Assembly: GCA_026004775.1 (NCBI GenBank)
Contig: BPJU01000001.1
Coordinates: forward strand, 372,001-436,000
DNA: 64,000 nucleotides
Source: Pirellulaceae bacterium
GTDB lineage: Bacteria > Planctomycetota > Planctomycetia > Pirellulales > Pirellulaceae
Reading direction: 5' to 3'
The notes under the pieces were generated by a model. It was not told where the DNA came from and made no database searches. It saw nothing but the letters and a program-made list of their open reading frames with translations. Positions 43,748-52,038 of the stretch are shown here, in pieces; the stretch's first letter is position 1; every line of letters starts with the position of its first letter. Both the position numbers and the translations under genes were made by a program.

Positions 43748-44758
43748 ATGGGATTTACTGACGCTGATCTTCGGGAACTGCTCAATCGCCTTCAAAGCGA
43801 TCCGGCGGTGCGGCAGGAGTTTCGCAACCTGCTCCGCGATCCGCTGCTCGAACGACTCACAACCGAGATCACGAGTCTGGCTGAGGCCCAGCGGCGTACC
43901 GAAGAACGCTTGGGTGCCCTGACCGAGCGCGTTGATCAGCTGGCCGAGGCCCAACGTCGTACCGACGAGCGTCTGGCGGAGTTCGAGCGACGTACTGAAG
44001 AGCGATTTGCCGCGCTAACAGAACGCATCGAACAGTTGACTGAGGCACAGCGGCGGACCGAAGAGCGCCTGGCGGCGTTAACGGAACGCGTTGACCAGTT
44101 GGCCGAAGCACAGCGGCAAACCGAAGAGCGCCTGGCAGAGCTTGAGCGGCGTACTGAAGAGCGATTTGCCGCGCTAACAGAACGCATCGACCAGTTGGCT
44201 GAGGCACAGCGGCAGACCGAAGAGCGCCTGGCAGCCTTAACGGAACGCGTTGACCAGTTGGCCGAAGCGCAACGGCGTACCGAAGAGTGTTTGGCGGCGC
44301 TGGCCAAGCGCACGGCGGACTTGGTGGGCGAGTCCCTGGAGCGGCGCTATCGTGAACGAGCTCCGGCGTACTTCGGGAGCGTGCTTCGCAGGTCCCGGGT
44401 CCTCGACAACCTCACCCTGGAAGAGGCATTGGAGAATCACCTTTCGTCTGAGGAGATCTGCGATGTTTTTCGCACCGACGTCGTCCTTTCAGGAAAGCCG
44501 CGGAGCCGGCCCGAAGTAGAAGAGGTGTGGCTTGCCGTGGAAGTTTCTTCGGTGATCGACGTTAAGGATGTCCGGCGTGTCGTGCAGCGCAGCCGACTGC
44601 TCGCTCGCAGCGGCCGCCCTGTGGTTCCCGTTGTGGCTGGCAACGATATTACCGCGGGTGCCACCAAGCTGGCGCGGGCTGAGAAAGTGGCGATCGTCCG
44701 TGACGGGAGGGTCAGCAACTGGGACAATGCACTGGCGGCAGCGCTAGCCTCCGCCTGA
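43748..44758 (+). CDS. Repetitive coiled-coil protein with C-terminal nuclease-like (PD-(D/E)XK) domain
   Basis: 336 residues. Residues about 35-200 are a heptad-rich coiled coil built of near-identical units (LAEAQRRTEERL, LTERVDQ, ERRTEERFAALTERI). The last ~130 residues are globular: SLERRYRERAPAYFGSVLRR, EEICDVFRTDVVLSG, VEEVWLAVEVSSVIDVKDVRRVVQRS, RPVVPVVAGNDITAGATKLARAEKVAIVRDG. The D...x-V-E-V-S pattern resembles the DUF3782-type PD-(D/E)XK-like domains of cyanobacteria and Chloroflexi. Nuclease activity is not shown for the family. The copy number of the coil repeat is probably variable. Confidence 0.8.
   Translation: MGFTDADLRELLNRLQSDPAVRQEFRNLLRDPLLERLTTEITSLAEAQRRTEERLGALTERVDQLAEAQRRTDERLAEFERRTEERFAALTERIEQLTEAQRRTEERLAALTERVDQLAEAQRQTEERLAELERRTEERFAALTERIDQLAEAQRQTEERLAALTERVDQLAEAQRRTEECLAALAKRTADLVGESLERRYRERAPAYFGSVLRRSRVLDNLTLEEALENHLSSEEICDVFRTDVVLSGKPRSRPEVEEVWLAVEVSSVIDVKDVRRVVQRSRLLARSGRPVVPVVAGNDITAGATKLARAEKVAIVRDGRVSNWDNALAAALASA
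43991..44308 (+). repeat. 159-bp in-frame direct duplication in the coiled coil
   Basis: CGTACTGAAGAGCGATTTGC occurs at 43991 and again at 44150, and the following ~150 bases match closely, giving two tandem copies of a 53-residue unit. Shorter 63-base (21-residue) units are nested inside. Confidence 0.85.
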
Positions 44759-45475
44759 AGCAAAGTCGTTCTTCGGTCGTTACGAGGGAACCGAATCCAC
44801 AGTTCGTTGTGTTTCGGCCGTTTTGCTGGGCGAAAACGCTTCGGTGCTGCAGGGGGTATCTTTTCCAGAGCGGCGGCGTTGCCAGGTAATCGGATCGTAG
44901 GGCAATCACTATCCCGTGGGGTGCCGGGCCCTGCTGAACGAGGGTGCCCTGGCCGAGCCTCGAAAACGTGCGCGGCCATTGAATCACTTTCCCGAACAGC
45001 CCGCCGGGGGAATTGGTGTTCCGCAGCGAGGCTCCTTGAGACCGGACTGGCTCGGCAACCGAAGGTTCAGACCGCGGCGCTCGTGCCACCACGGACGGTG
45101 TTTGACGTCCCAACGTCGGATACCGAGGTGGCAACGTGCTTGGCGAGAATCGTCGAATAGATTTCGAAGCCGGTCAGCAAAAAAGGAGGCGGCACCGCGC
45201 ACATGTAGCGTTCGAAAACGTGGTAGAGCGGTCACGGCGAGAAGCCGCATGCTCTCCACACAATGGCTTGCTACAGAAACGGCGTCGGCGCCGACCTCCA
45301 CCATAAGCATAGCGTTATCTTGGGGCGTAATGCAACTGGCCGCCGCACGCGAGCGTCAATGCCGGAAGACCGCCCGCTCCCATCCGTTGAGGTTACATCC
45401 TAACCTAATGAGGTTGCGTTCGCCGCTTCTCCACGCTGGCGAATGCTCATCGGGTTCGAAACACTGGTTGCCACC
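44759..45475. other. Gap without a convincing gene
   Basis: Several frames of 100-265 codons are open on both strands, but none shows family motifs, a ribosome site or normal composition. A minus-strand frame at 44984-45310 (MLMVEVGADAVSVASH) looks slightly protein-like at its start and may be a remnant. No RNA gene or repeat seen. Confidence 0.4.
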
Positions 45476-45970
45476 ATGCGCCTGTTGTCCATCTGTCCGC
45501 GGATTCGTAAGAAGTCCGGACGGCTGGTTGCCAGCACAGCCTGGATTCTACGCCTGTTGCTGTTGGGAACTACTTACCGAAAGGTCGTTGTCGATCCCAA
45601 CACACGAACGATCTCGATTTATTCGCGCTACTTATGGTTGGTGCGTCGGCGGCGGGTTATTTCGTTCGGAGAAATACAAGCAGTCACGTACGGTTACGAA
45701 GACCTGGCGATAGCCTCGCTGTTTTCCTATGCGCATGACAGCATTGATTGTTTCAGTGTTGGATTACGACTGAAAGACGGTATGGAAATCGGCCTTTTTA
45801 ACTTTGTTGGAGAGGGGACCTTCAGCAACAACGGCCCCTTCCCGGATTGGCTCTATTGGCCCGAGTTCGCCTTGGACATGTCGGGTAGCCAGGAGAACGA
45901 ATCGCGCGTGTTTGTGGACCTTTTATCGAAGATGATCGGAGTGTCTGTCGTGCCGCCTCGTCTATATTGA
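45476..45970 (+). CDS. Hypothetical protein
   Basis: 164 residues from the ATG at 45476 (MRLLSICPRIRKK); a frame start at 45443 is also open. It has one moderately hydrophobic stretch (ASTAWILRLLLLGTTYRK), then a beta-rich domain (VVVDPNTRTISIYSRYLWLVRRRRVISFGEIQAVTYGYED, FSVGLRLKDGMEIGLFNFVGEG). This resembles the PH-like bacterial domains that follow a membrane helix, but the match is loose. I cannot assign a function. Confidence 0.65.
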   Translation: MRLLSICPRIRKKSGRLVASTAWILRLLLLGTTYRKVVVDPNTRTISIYSRYLWLVRRRRVISFGEIQAVTYGYEDLAIASLFSYAHDSIDCFSVGLRLKDGMEIGLFNFVGEGTFSNNGPFPDWLYWPEFALDMSGSQENESRVFVDLLSKMIGVSVVPPRLY

Positions 45971-46124
45971 TGAAGAGTAGGTTCGCCGGCAGGTGCCCTG
46001 GGCACGGTAACCAGGCACGGTGACCAACGAAGGAAGTCGAGCAGGTGAGGGGCGCAGTCAGCCCGAAACGTTTCGGACGTGTCCCGCGGTGCGGCAAGCG
46101 TCACTCATTCCAGGAGGAGATGGC

Positions 46125-47606
46125 ATGATGTGTATCGGGAGCGAGGTTCCGGATATCCGAATCCGAGCTGTGCTCGATGATTGGCCGGCGCCGAACGGAC
46201 AATATGTGCTCTACTGGATGACGGCTTTTCGCCGCGGTCATGATAATTTCAGTCTCCAACGGGCAGTCGACTGGGCTCGTGAACTGAACAAGCCGCTGGT
46301 TATTCTGGAGGCACTTCGATGTGACTATCGTTGGGCCAGTGATCGCCTACATCGTTGGATAATCGAAGGCATGAAAGACAATGCAGAACACTTTTCAAAG
46401 AAACCCGTGACTTATTACCCGTATGTCGAGCAGGAGTGCGGCGCGGCAAAGGGGCTTTTTGAGGCATTGGCTTCGAGGGCGTCGGTTGTGGTAAGCGACG
46501 ACTTTCCCTGTTTTTTCCTGCCACGGATGATCGCCGCCGCCGAGAAAAAGATTCGAGTGCGTTTTGAATTGGTAGATTCCAATGGACTGTTGCCGCTTCG
46601 TGCGGCCGATCGGGTGTTTGTGCGAGCTTTCGACTTTCGGCGGTTTTTGCAGACCAATTTATTAAGGCACTTGAGCCAGACGCCGAAACGCGATCCCCTA
46701 CGCGGCGTGCGCCTGCCGCGGCTGGAGTCACTACCTGATACGATCGCGAAGCGATGGCCGGCCAGTGTGCCGGAAGAGTTGCTCAAGGATGCAAAGTCGC
46801 TGGCTCGACTACCGATCGACCATTCGGTACGAACGGTGGCGGCAACAGGCGGCTCGCGCGCCGCTGACAAGCAGCTGAGTTGCTTCTTGCAAGAAAAACT
46901 TAAGTTGTATGCGACGTACCGTAACCATCCGGACATGGATGTAACGAGCCGGTTATCACCGTATTTGCATTTTGGGCACGTTTCGGCGCATCGCATTTTT
47001 GAGGAAGTAATACGATGGTGCGGTTGGACGCCCGATCAGATTTCAAGCAAGGCTGACTGGCGGGCACCCGGATGGTGGGGCATGGACAAAAACGCAGAAT
47101 CATTTTTGGATGAACTTATTACGTGGCGGGAACTCGGATTCAACATGTGCTGGCAACGTGAGGATTATGACCGATATGAGTCGCTTCCGGCTTGGGCTCT
47201 AAAGACGCTCGAGGAACACGCTGGCGATCCTCGCCCATACGTTTACTCATTGGAAGAGCTGGAGAAAGCTCAAACACATGATCCGCTGTGGAATGCCGCT
47301 CAGCGGCAGCTCCTTTCGGAAGGGACGATTCATAATTATTTGCGGATGCTGTGGGGCAAGAAAATATTGGAATGGTCAACATCCGCGCGTGACGCGCTGG
47401 ACGTGATGATCGAATTGAACAACAAATACGCCATTGACGGTCGCGATCCAAATTCGTACAGCGGTATATTCTGGGTATTAGGTCGGTACGATCGGCCGTG
47501 GGGACCGGAGCGCCCGATCTTTGGGAAAATCAGGTACATGAGCAGCGAAAACACGATGAGAAAAGTACAAGTGCGCCGGTATCTGGCGCGGTATGGACCG
47601 GATTAG
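46125..47606 (+). CDS. Class II CPD photolyase
   Basis: 493 residues from the ATG at 46125, preceded by AGGAGGAG. The N-terminal Rossmann part (YVLYWMTAFRRGHDNFSLQRAVDWARELNKPLVILEAL) and the C-terminal FAD domain carry class II signatures: LSPYLHFGHVSAHRIFEEV, FLDELITWRELGFNMCW, HDPLWNAAQRQLLSEGTIHNYLRMLWGKKILEW, ELNNKYAIDGRDPNSYSGIFWVLGRYDRPWG and FGKIRYMSSENTMRK. It splits cyclobutane pyrimidine dimers with blue light and FADH-. Its length is family-typical. It stands alone and suggests the organism, or its recent ancestor, sees light. Confidence 0.94.
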   Translation: MMCIGSEVPDIRIRAVLDDWPAPNGQYVLYWMTAFRRGHDNFSLQRAVDWARELNKPLVILEALRCDYRWASDRLHRWIIEGMKDNAEHFSKKPVTYYPYVEQECGAAKGLFEALASRASVVVSDDFPCFFLPRMIAAAEKKIRVRFELVDSNGLLPLRAADRVFVRAFDFRRFLQTNLLRHLSQTPKRDPLRGVRLPRLESLPDTIAKRWPASVPEELLKDAKSLARLPIDHSVRTVAATGGSRAADKQLSCFLQEKLKLYATYRNHPDMDVTSRLSPYLHFGHVSAHRIFEEVIRWCGWTPDQISSKADWRAPGWWGMDKNAESFLDELITWRELGFNMCWQREDYDRYESLPAWALKTLEEHAGDPRPYVYSLEELEKAQTHDPLWNAAQRQLLSEGTIHNYLRMLWGKKILEWSTSARDALDVMIELNNKYAIDGRDPNSYSGIFWVLGRYDRPWGPERPIFGKIRYMSSENTMRKVQVRRYLARYGPD

Positions 47607-48208
47607 TGGATGGTCGTCGTGAAGTTTGTTATTGCGGGCGCGGGCTTATCCCGTTTCGTTGCCAGAGCGCGCGGAAAAAACCATCTTAGCAAGCGATCTT
47701 GTTTGGGAGTGATTTCTTTTTATTTATTAGTGCTAGGTGGCGTGATGAATTGCTTTAAAATGGTAGTAGACAAGTTAGGGCACGGACTGGACATAAAGGA
47801 GCGGCTTCTGCAGTGGTAGATTCGAGTAACTGCCGCATATGGGTTCTTGCAAGCAATATGGGATGCGCTGTGGGAATGTCGGCGAAACAAGACACGCAGG
47901 CATAGGGATATGAGGGATATGTGGTTGTGTGAGTGTGGTGGGAAACTGCAACAGAAGTATCGACACAGCCTGACGGTGACGGGTTCGGGTGTTGGTGGTA
48001 GAGCGGTGGGGAGTCGGCTTTGGGGCATCAGTATGGGGGCGAACACTCACTTTAATACTTGTGGCTGAGGACTCGGGCCAGTGGTACGGTATAGAGGCGT
48101 TTGTATGGTTCCATGCTTGCGATGGCAAGGGAGTCGTGCCGTTGGTGCTTGACTAGTCCCGCTTGCCAAGTTAAAATCCGACGCAATCGTCAGGAGGAGA
48201 GTCGGATC
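47607..48208. other. Gap of about 600 bases without a convincing gene
   Basis: Composition is lower in GC than elsewhere near 47690-47770. Short open frames on both strands lack motifs; a plus-strand piece (LWECRRNKTRRHRDMRDMWLCECGGKLQ) is odd but unsupported. AGGAGGAG just before 48209 belongs to the next gene. Confidence 0.4.
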
Positions 48209-49612
48209 ATGCGTTGGCTAGGGAAAGCTGCGGGCGCAGGCATTGGCGCTCTAATCGGTGGTTTTGCGGGTGCGGCCGTCGGTGCCGTGATCGGGCACGG
48301 GGTCGATTATGTGGCGGCGGCCCGGGCACGCCGCAAGCCTCCAGCGATGTTCATAGCCGCGTTTCTCAGTCGATTTGTCGCCGAAACGGGCCATTTCGGC
48401 CCTGATGAGTGCCATTTGATCGCGAAACTCTGCTTCGATACCCGCCAGTCGGGCAACTTGTCGCTTCAGGATATCCACGGCAGTTTGAGGGAATGGGCTG
48501 CCGAAGAGGCGATGTTTGAACACGCCCTTCAAAAGGCACGCACCGATCCCGCTTTCCGGTATGCACTTCTTACATTCGGTTGGCAGGTGGCAAGTTGCGA
48601 CAACCACGTCGATGAATTGGAGGCGGCCTGGTTGGTCCGAGCGGGAGAAGCCATGGGGGCCTCGGAGGAAGATCTGCGCATTTCGAGAATACCGTATTTT
48701 CGCGATCCGGAGGAGGACGACGCTGACCTGGCTCTCGCTCGCAAAACTCTAGGAGTCAGCGAGACAGCAACAAATGCCGAAATTCATCGAAGGTTTAGAA
48801 AACTCACTCGAAAGTACCGTGCCAAGCGGCGCGGGGCGGAGGGCCAGGTATCGAAAGAACGTGCGGAGGCGCGATTAACTGATATTGAGGCCGCCTATTA
48901 TTTACTGCAAACATCTTGGGAGCAGAGGTACTGGGGCCTTGCGACAGATCATAAAAAACTTTTTGTTCCGGCGGCCGGTGAATCAGTTAGGTGCTTTCTG
49001 TGTGGAAAGGCGTGGCAATTGCCAGATGAGCAGCAGTTCGGAAACGCCCGGTGCCGGAAATGCCATGCGCTTTTGTTGTTTGAGAAAGAACTTGCTTGGA
49101 ACATTTTTGCTTCAATGGAAAAACTAGGACTATTGGATTGTAAATACACGGAGGAAGATCGAGTATCGTTAGAGAATATCAGGGAAGCGCTCGGGGATTT
49201 CAACGATAGACGGTTGCATCTTGCGCCCAGTATTCCTCCGGTCAAATTGAATAACGCAGTTCGTGCGTTCGGGTGCGGCGTATTACCATCAAGTGTTCTG
49301 CTGCTGTACGACAACAGCCTCTGGGGCAGCGCGCGATGTGGTCTTATGTTAACAACCAGTTCGGTTTGCTTCCGTAATGTCAGAGAAGATCCTGTGCGGA
49401 TCCCGTACGGGGAGATCGAGACGGTTTTACATGTGGATCGGAAAGGGTTTTTCCTAGGTCCGGTAGTAGTTGTAAACGGGCACAGGATCGATTTAGATTT
49501 GGCTGTTGACGCATCAGGTGCTGCCAGAATTTTGGCGGAGACGATCCAGCGCTTCTCCGGCCGGAAATGCGGGCTTGATGCGTCGCTTGCTGCTACGTGT
49601 GCGGGAAAGTAG
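48209..49612 (+). CDS. TerB-like plus degenerate J-domain protein with zinc ribbon (DjlA-like)
   Basis: 467 residues from the ATG at 48209, with AGGAGGAG upstream. Glycine-rich hydrophobic N-terminus (GKAAGAGIGALIGGFAGAAVGAVIGHGVDY), as in DjlA. TerB-like helical domain about 47-162 (FIAAFLSRFVAETGHFGPDE, LTFGWQVASCDNHVDELEAAWL). J-like domain about 171-234 (LARKTLGVSETATNAEIHRRFRKLTRKYRAKRRG...ARLTDIEAAYYLL). A zinc ribbon follows (CFLCGKAW...CRKCH), then a PH-like tail (LMLTTSSVCFRNVREDPVRIPYGEIETV). In true J domains HPD follows KY; here it is RAK, so DnaK stimulation is unlikely. It is probably a membrane-associated scaffold; function unknown. Confidence 0.83.
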   Translation: MRWLGKAAGAGIGALIGGFAGAAVGAVIGHGVDYVAAARARRKPPAMFIAAFLSRFVAETGHFGPDECHLIAKLCFDTRQSGNLSLQDIHGSLREWAAEEAMFEHALQKARTDPAFRYALLTFGWQVASCDNHVDELEAAWLVRAGEAMGASEEDLRISRIPYFRDPEEDDADLALARKTLGVSETATNAEIHRRFRKLTRKYRAKRRGAEGQVSKERAEARLTDIEAAYYLLQTSWEQRYWGLATDHKKLFVPAAGESVRCFLCGKAWQLPDEQQFGNARCRKCHALLLFEKELAWNIFASMEKLGLLDCKYTEEDRVSLENIREALGDFNDRRLHLAPSIPPVKLNNAVRAFGCGVLPSSVLLLYDNSLWGSARCGLMLTTSSVCFRNVREDPVRIPYGEIETVLHVDRKGFFLGPVVVVNGHRIDLDLAVDASGAARILAETIQRFSGRKCGLDASLAATCAGK

Positions 49613-50388
49613 TCGTTTCTTCAGTTCCCACCTGTGCCGCGGCAATGACCCGATAGGTCGCACGTCACTCCGGATGAAACTTGCTTATTGTGCTTATTAA
49701 CCTACCGGCGCCCGGCAACTGAAACATTACGAAGAGTCAGTTGCTTTGGATGATCTTTTTACCTTGAGCTACTATGCGACGACCGATCGTGGGGAGATAC
49801 TCCGCGAGCCGGATGTGAATGGCTGGGTGAAGGGATCGCATATTGTTATTCTGCACCGAAACATGATCTTGGATCCGATGTTTGGCACTGCTACACCAGC
49901 TCTGGATCATGTGTGCAATGAGCGTCATACCAAACGGATATTCTGGATGGTCCCAAAGAGCCATGTGCGAGAATTATGAAGAGCGGTTAAAAGGCCTGCA
50001 GCGGATCTGGCGAAGCGCCTGGCAGCCGTAGGGGGAACGGGCCAAGTGGTTTGGGCGTTCAGAATGGGCTGGTGGTGTCAGCCGGCCGGTAAATACTTGC
50101 CGCAGGGTGCAGTTCGTTCTAAACGTCACGGGTGGGTGTGGCAGAGCCAAGAGGGGCGGTGTAGCGCGTCTTCGGCGAAGTTGGTGAGCGCGGGATGAGC
50201 CATCGGCCGAAGCTGGACTCCATGCTCGTTCTGAAATACTCTGGAAAGAGTGATACAGCGTGAGCGGGTCGGATACTGTGTATCAGGCTGTCTTGGGCGC
50301 CATGCACGTGGCGGGCGACTTCGTGAGTAGAATCTCGCGGAGGGGCGGACGAGGCGCCTATTCAGCGAACTGTGCGAGGAGGTGCGTC
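49613..50388. other. Gap with only a doubtful short frame
   Basis: A 77-codon frame from a TTG at 49746 to 49979 (FTLSYYATTDRGEILREPDVNGWVKGSHIVILH) has no ribosome site and no family I know; it could be a small gene or a remnant. The rest shows no motif. GAGGAGG at 50376-50382 belongs to the next gene. Confidence 0.35.
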
Positions 50389-50856
50389 GTGGCCGGGGAA
50401 GCAACGAACCGTGGTGCACACACGTCCCAGGCACGTTTGCTGGTGCCGGGTATCATCGCCCTGGTGCTATTGGCGGGATTGGCGGTCGGTATCCACTTTC
50501 TGCCCATCCCCTACTTTGCCAGCGTACAGGTGCTGATATTCATACTACTTGTAGTACTCATATCGGCCAAACTGTGCCGATGTTTGAAACTTGCAAGCGG
50601 TTCCGACTATTACTCGCGAATTTGGAACATCGCGGTGTGGTTTGCGATGGCTGTTTTCATCGTGGTGGCCGATCTGTGGCATCTGCTAAGGGCCGAGCAA
50701 AGCGATTGTATCACGCTGGGGACGAATGTGGCGCTCTACTTGACGCTGCTTTTTATGGCGGAGTCAATCGAGCAGCAACTGGTGGACCGGCGAGTGGCAG
50801 CAGCGGCGGCCGTGCCGGGTTCACCGGAGCCGGCGGGCAGCTCAACTGAACCGTAG
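50389..50856 (+). CDS. Small multi-pass membrane protein of unknown function
   Basis: 155 residues from the GTG at 50389, six bases after GAGGAGG; the frame is open to 50260 but the extra part is unlike a membrane protein start. Four hydrophobic helices: ARLLVPGIIALVLLAGLAVGIHFL, SVQVLIFILLVVLISAKL, IWNIAVWFAMAVFIVVADLW and LGTNVALYLTLLFMAESI. An Ala/Pro-rich tail follows. I do not recognise a family. It converges with the ARPP-1 gene after 28 bases. Confidence 0.68.
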   Translation: MAGEATNRGAHTSQARLLVPGIIALVLLAGLAVGIHFLPIPYFASVQVLIFILLVVLISAKLCRCLKLASGSDYYSRIWNIAVWFAMAVFIVVADLWHLLRAEQSDCITLGTNVALYLTLLFMAESIEQQLVDRRVAAAAAVPGSPEPAGSSTEP

Positions 50857-50884
50857 GTTGGGCCTGGCGGGGTGGGCGGGTTCG

Positions 50885-51802
50885 CTACGAGCTCGGACCC
50901 AGCACCGACAGGTGGACGAGCGCGTCGTTGTAGACCAAAGCCGTACCAAGGTCGCCTCGTTCCACCTCCACTCGGTACTCCTGCCCTATGCCCACCGTGT
51001 CGACCGGCTCCCACGGCCACTGCGTCAACTGTTGCCAGTAATCGAGGACCGATTCTGCCGTGGCCGGTTGTCCGGCGTCTTGGATTGTGGCGGCGTCCAG
51101 GGTTAGCCCGGCGATCAGTTGTGGCCAGATCACACCACAGCTTTCCGCGGCGTCGAAAAGATCGAGCGACAAGATTTTGTTCCCCAGATACACGGCCAAG
51201 CCGCAAGCGTCGGGGATGTACTTCAACCGCTGCCGGAACTCCGCAATCGTTTCAGCAAGTTGATCATAAACGTCATGAAGGTCACCCGTGACGCTTCGAG
51301 TGTAATGGCGGTCGTGCAAGTCGTGAATGGCGTCCCACACCGCTCCTTGATCACAAGAGTGGCCATGGCGTGCCTTCAAAGAACGTGTCACAGATGCCTT
51401 AAGGACACGGAGTAAACCTTTGTTCAAATGACGATCCGACGTCCTGAAGTGCCGGGATATGTAATGCCACCGGCCCGCTTCGACACAGGCGACGGGAATC
51501 GTGGTAGTGGACTTTGCTTTGAGCAATACGGTGGTGTTGAGTGTGCGATTCTGTTTTGCGCCGACCAGCGTTTGACCTTCCAACAAAAGCACAGGATCCT
51601 CGCTGTCGTTCTTGACCCGCAACCGGGGTACGCTTCCGCCTTCACCCAGCTCTTCAACGGTCACCTGATGTTTACTCAAAGCCTGTTCCAGCAATTGATA
51701 CGACACTTTGGGTCTGCTTTCGAGAAACAGCGGAAAAACGGTCAATGCTCCCGCCGTGATCCCGTCACCGATCCGCAACTGGGGAAAAGGAATTCCAGCC
51801 AT
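50885..51802 (-). CDS. ARPP-1 family domain protein
   Basis: 305 residues from the ATG at 51802; an in-frame start at 51811 is possible. The pattern matches the ARPP-1 family (ADP-ribosylglycohydrolase/rhodanese-phosphatase-associated domain): AGALTVFPLFLES, PRLRVKNDSEDPVLLLEGQTLVGAKQNRTLNTTVLLKAKSTTTIPVACVEAGRW, and near the C-terminus CGLAVYLGNKILSLDLFDAAESC. The role is undetermined; the family is thought to act in ADP-ribose-linked processes because of its gene neighbours elsewhere. There is no such partner here. Confidence 0.8.
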   Translation of the reverse strand: MAGIPFPQLRIGDGITAGALTVFPLFLESRPKVSYQLLEQALSKHQVTVEELGEGGSVPRLRVKNDSEDPVLLLEGQTLVGAKQNRTLNTTVLLKAKSTTTIPVACVEAGRWHYISRHFRTSDRHLNKGLLRVLKASVTRSLKARHGHSCDQGAVWDAIHDLHDRHYTRSVTGDLHDVYDQLAETIAEFRQRLKYIPDACGLAVYLGNKILSLDLFDAAESCGVIWPQLIAGLTLDAATIQDAGQPATAESVLDYWQQLTQWPWEPVDTVGIGQEYRVEVERGDLGTALVYNDALVHLSVLGPSS

Positions 51803-52038
51803 CGACACCACCCCCCAAATTGAGTCACCCTGACGCGTTGGTACCGCTCGAGAATCCCTCGAGCATCGCTCACATTGATTTATACGGGCGTGGGCTCAGT
51901 TATATGACAAACCCAAGAGGCAATTCTTGCATTCGCTGGTGGCCAACCGTGCTGCGGAACGGTTAGACAACGCCGGCGGGACCGAAGATCGTAATATGTT
52001 TGTTGCTGTGGTGTTGTGTCGAGTCCGCACGGGAGCAG

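Noticed and set aside
44984-45310. Minus-strand frame MLMVEVGADAVSVASH...
   Set aside because: No ribosome site or family match; the second half is low-complexity.
47720-48068. Overlapping small frames on both strands before the TerB/J-like gene
   Set aside because: No motif, no ribosome site, and Cys/His/Ser content typical of non-coding DNA.
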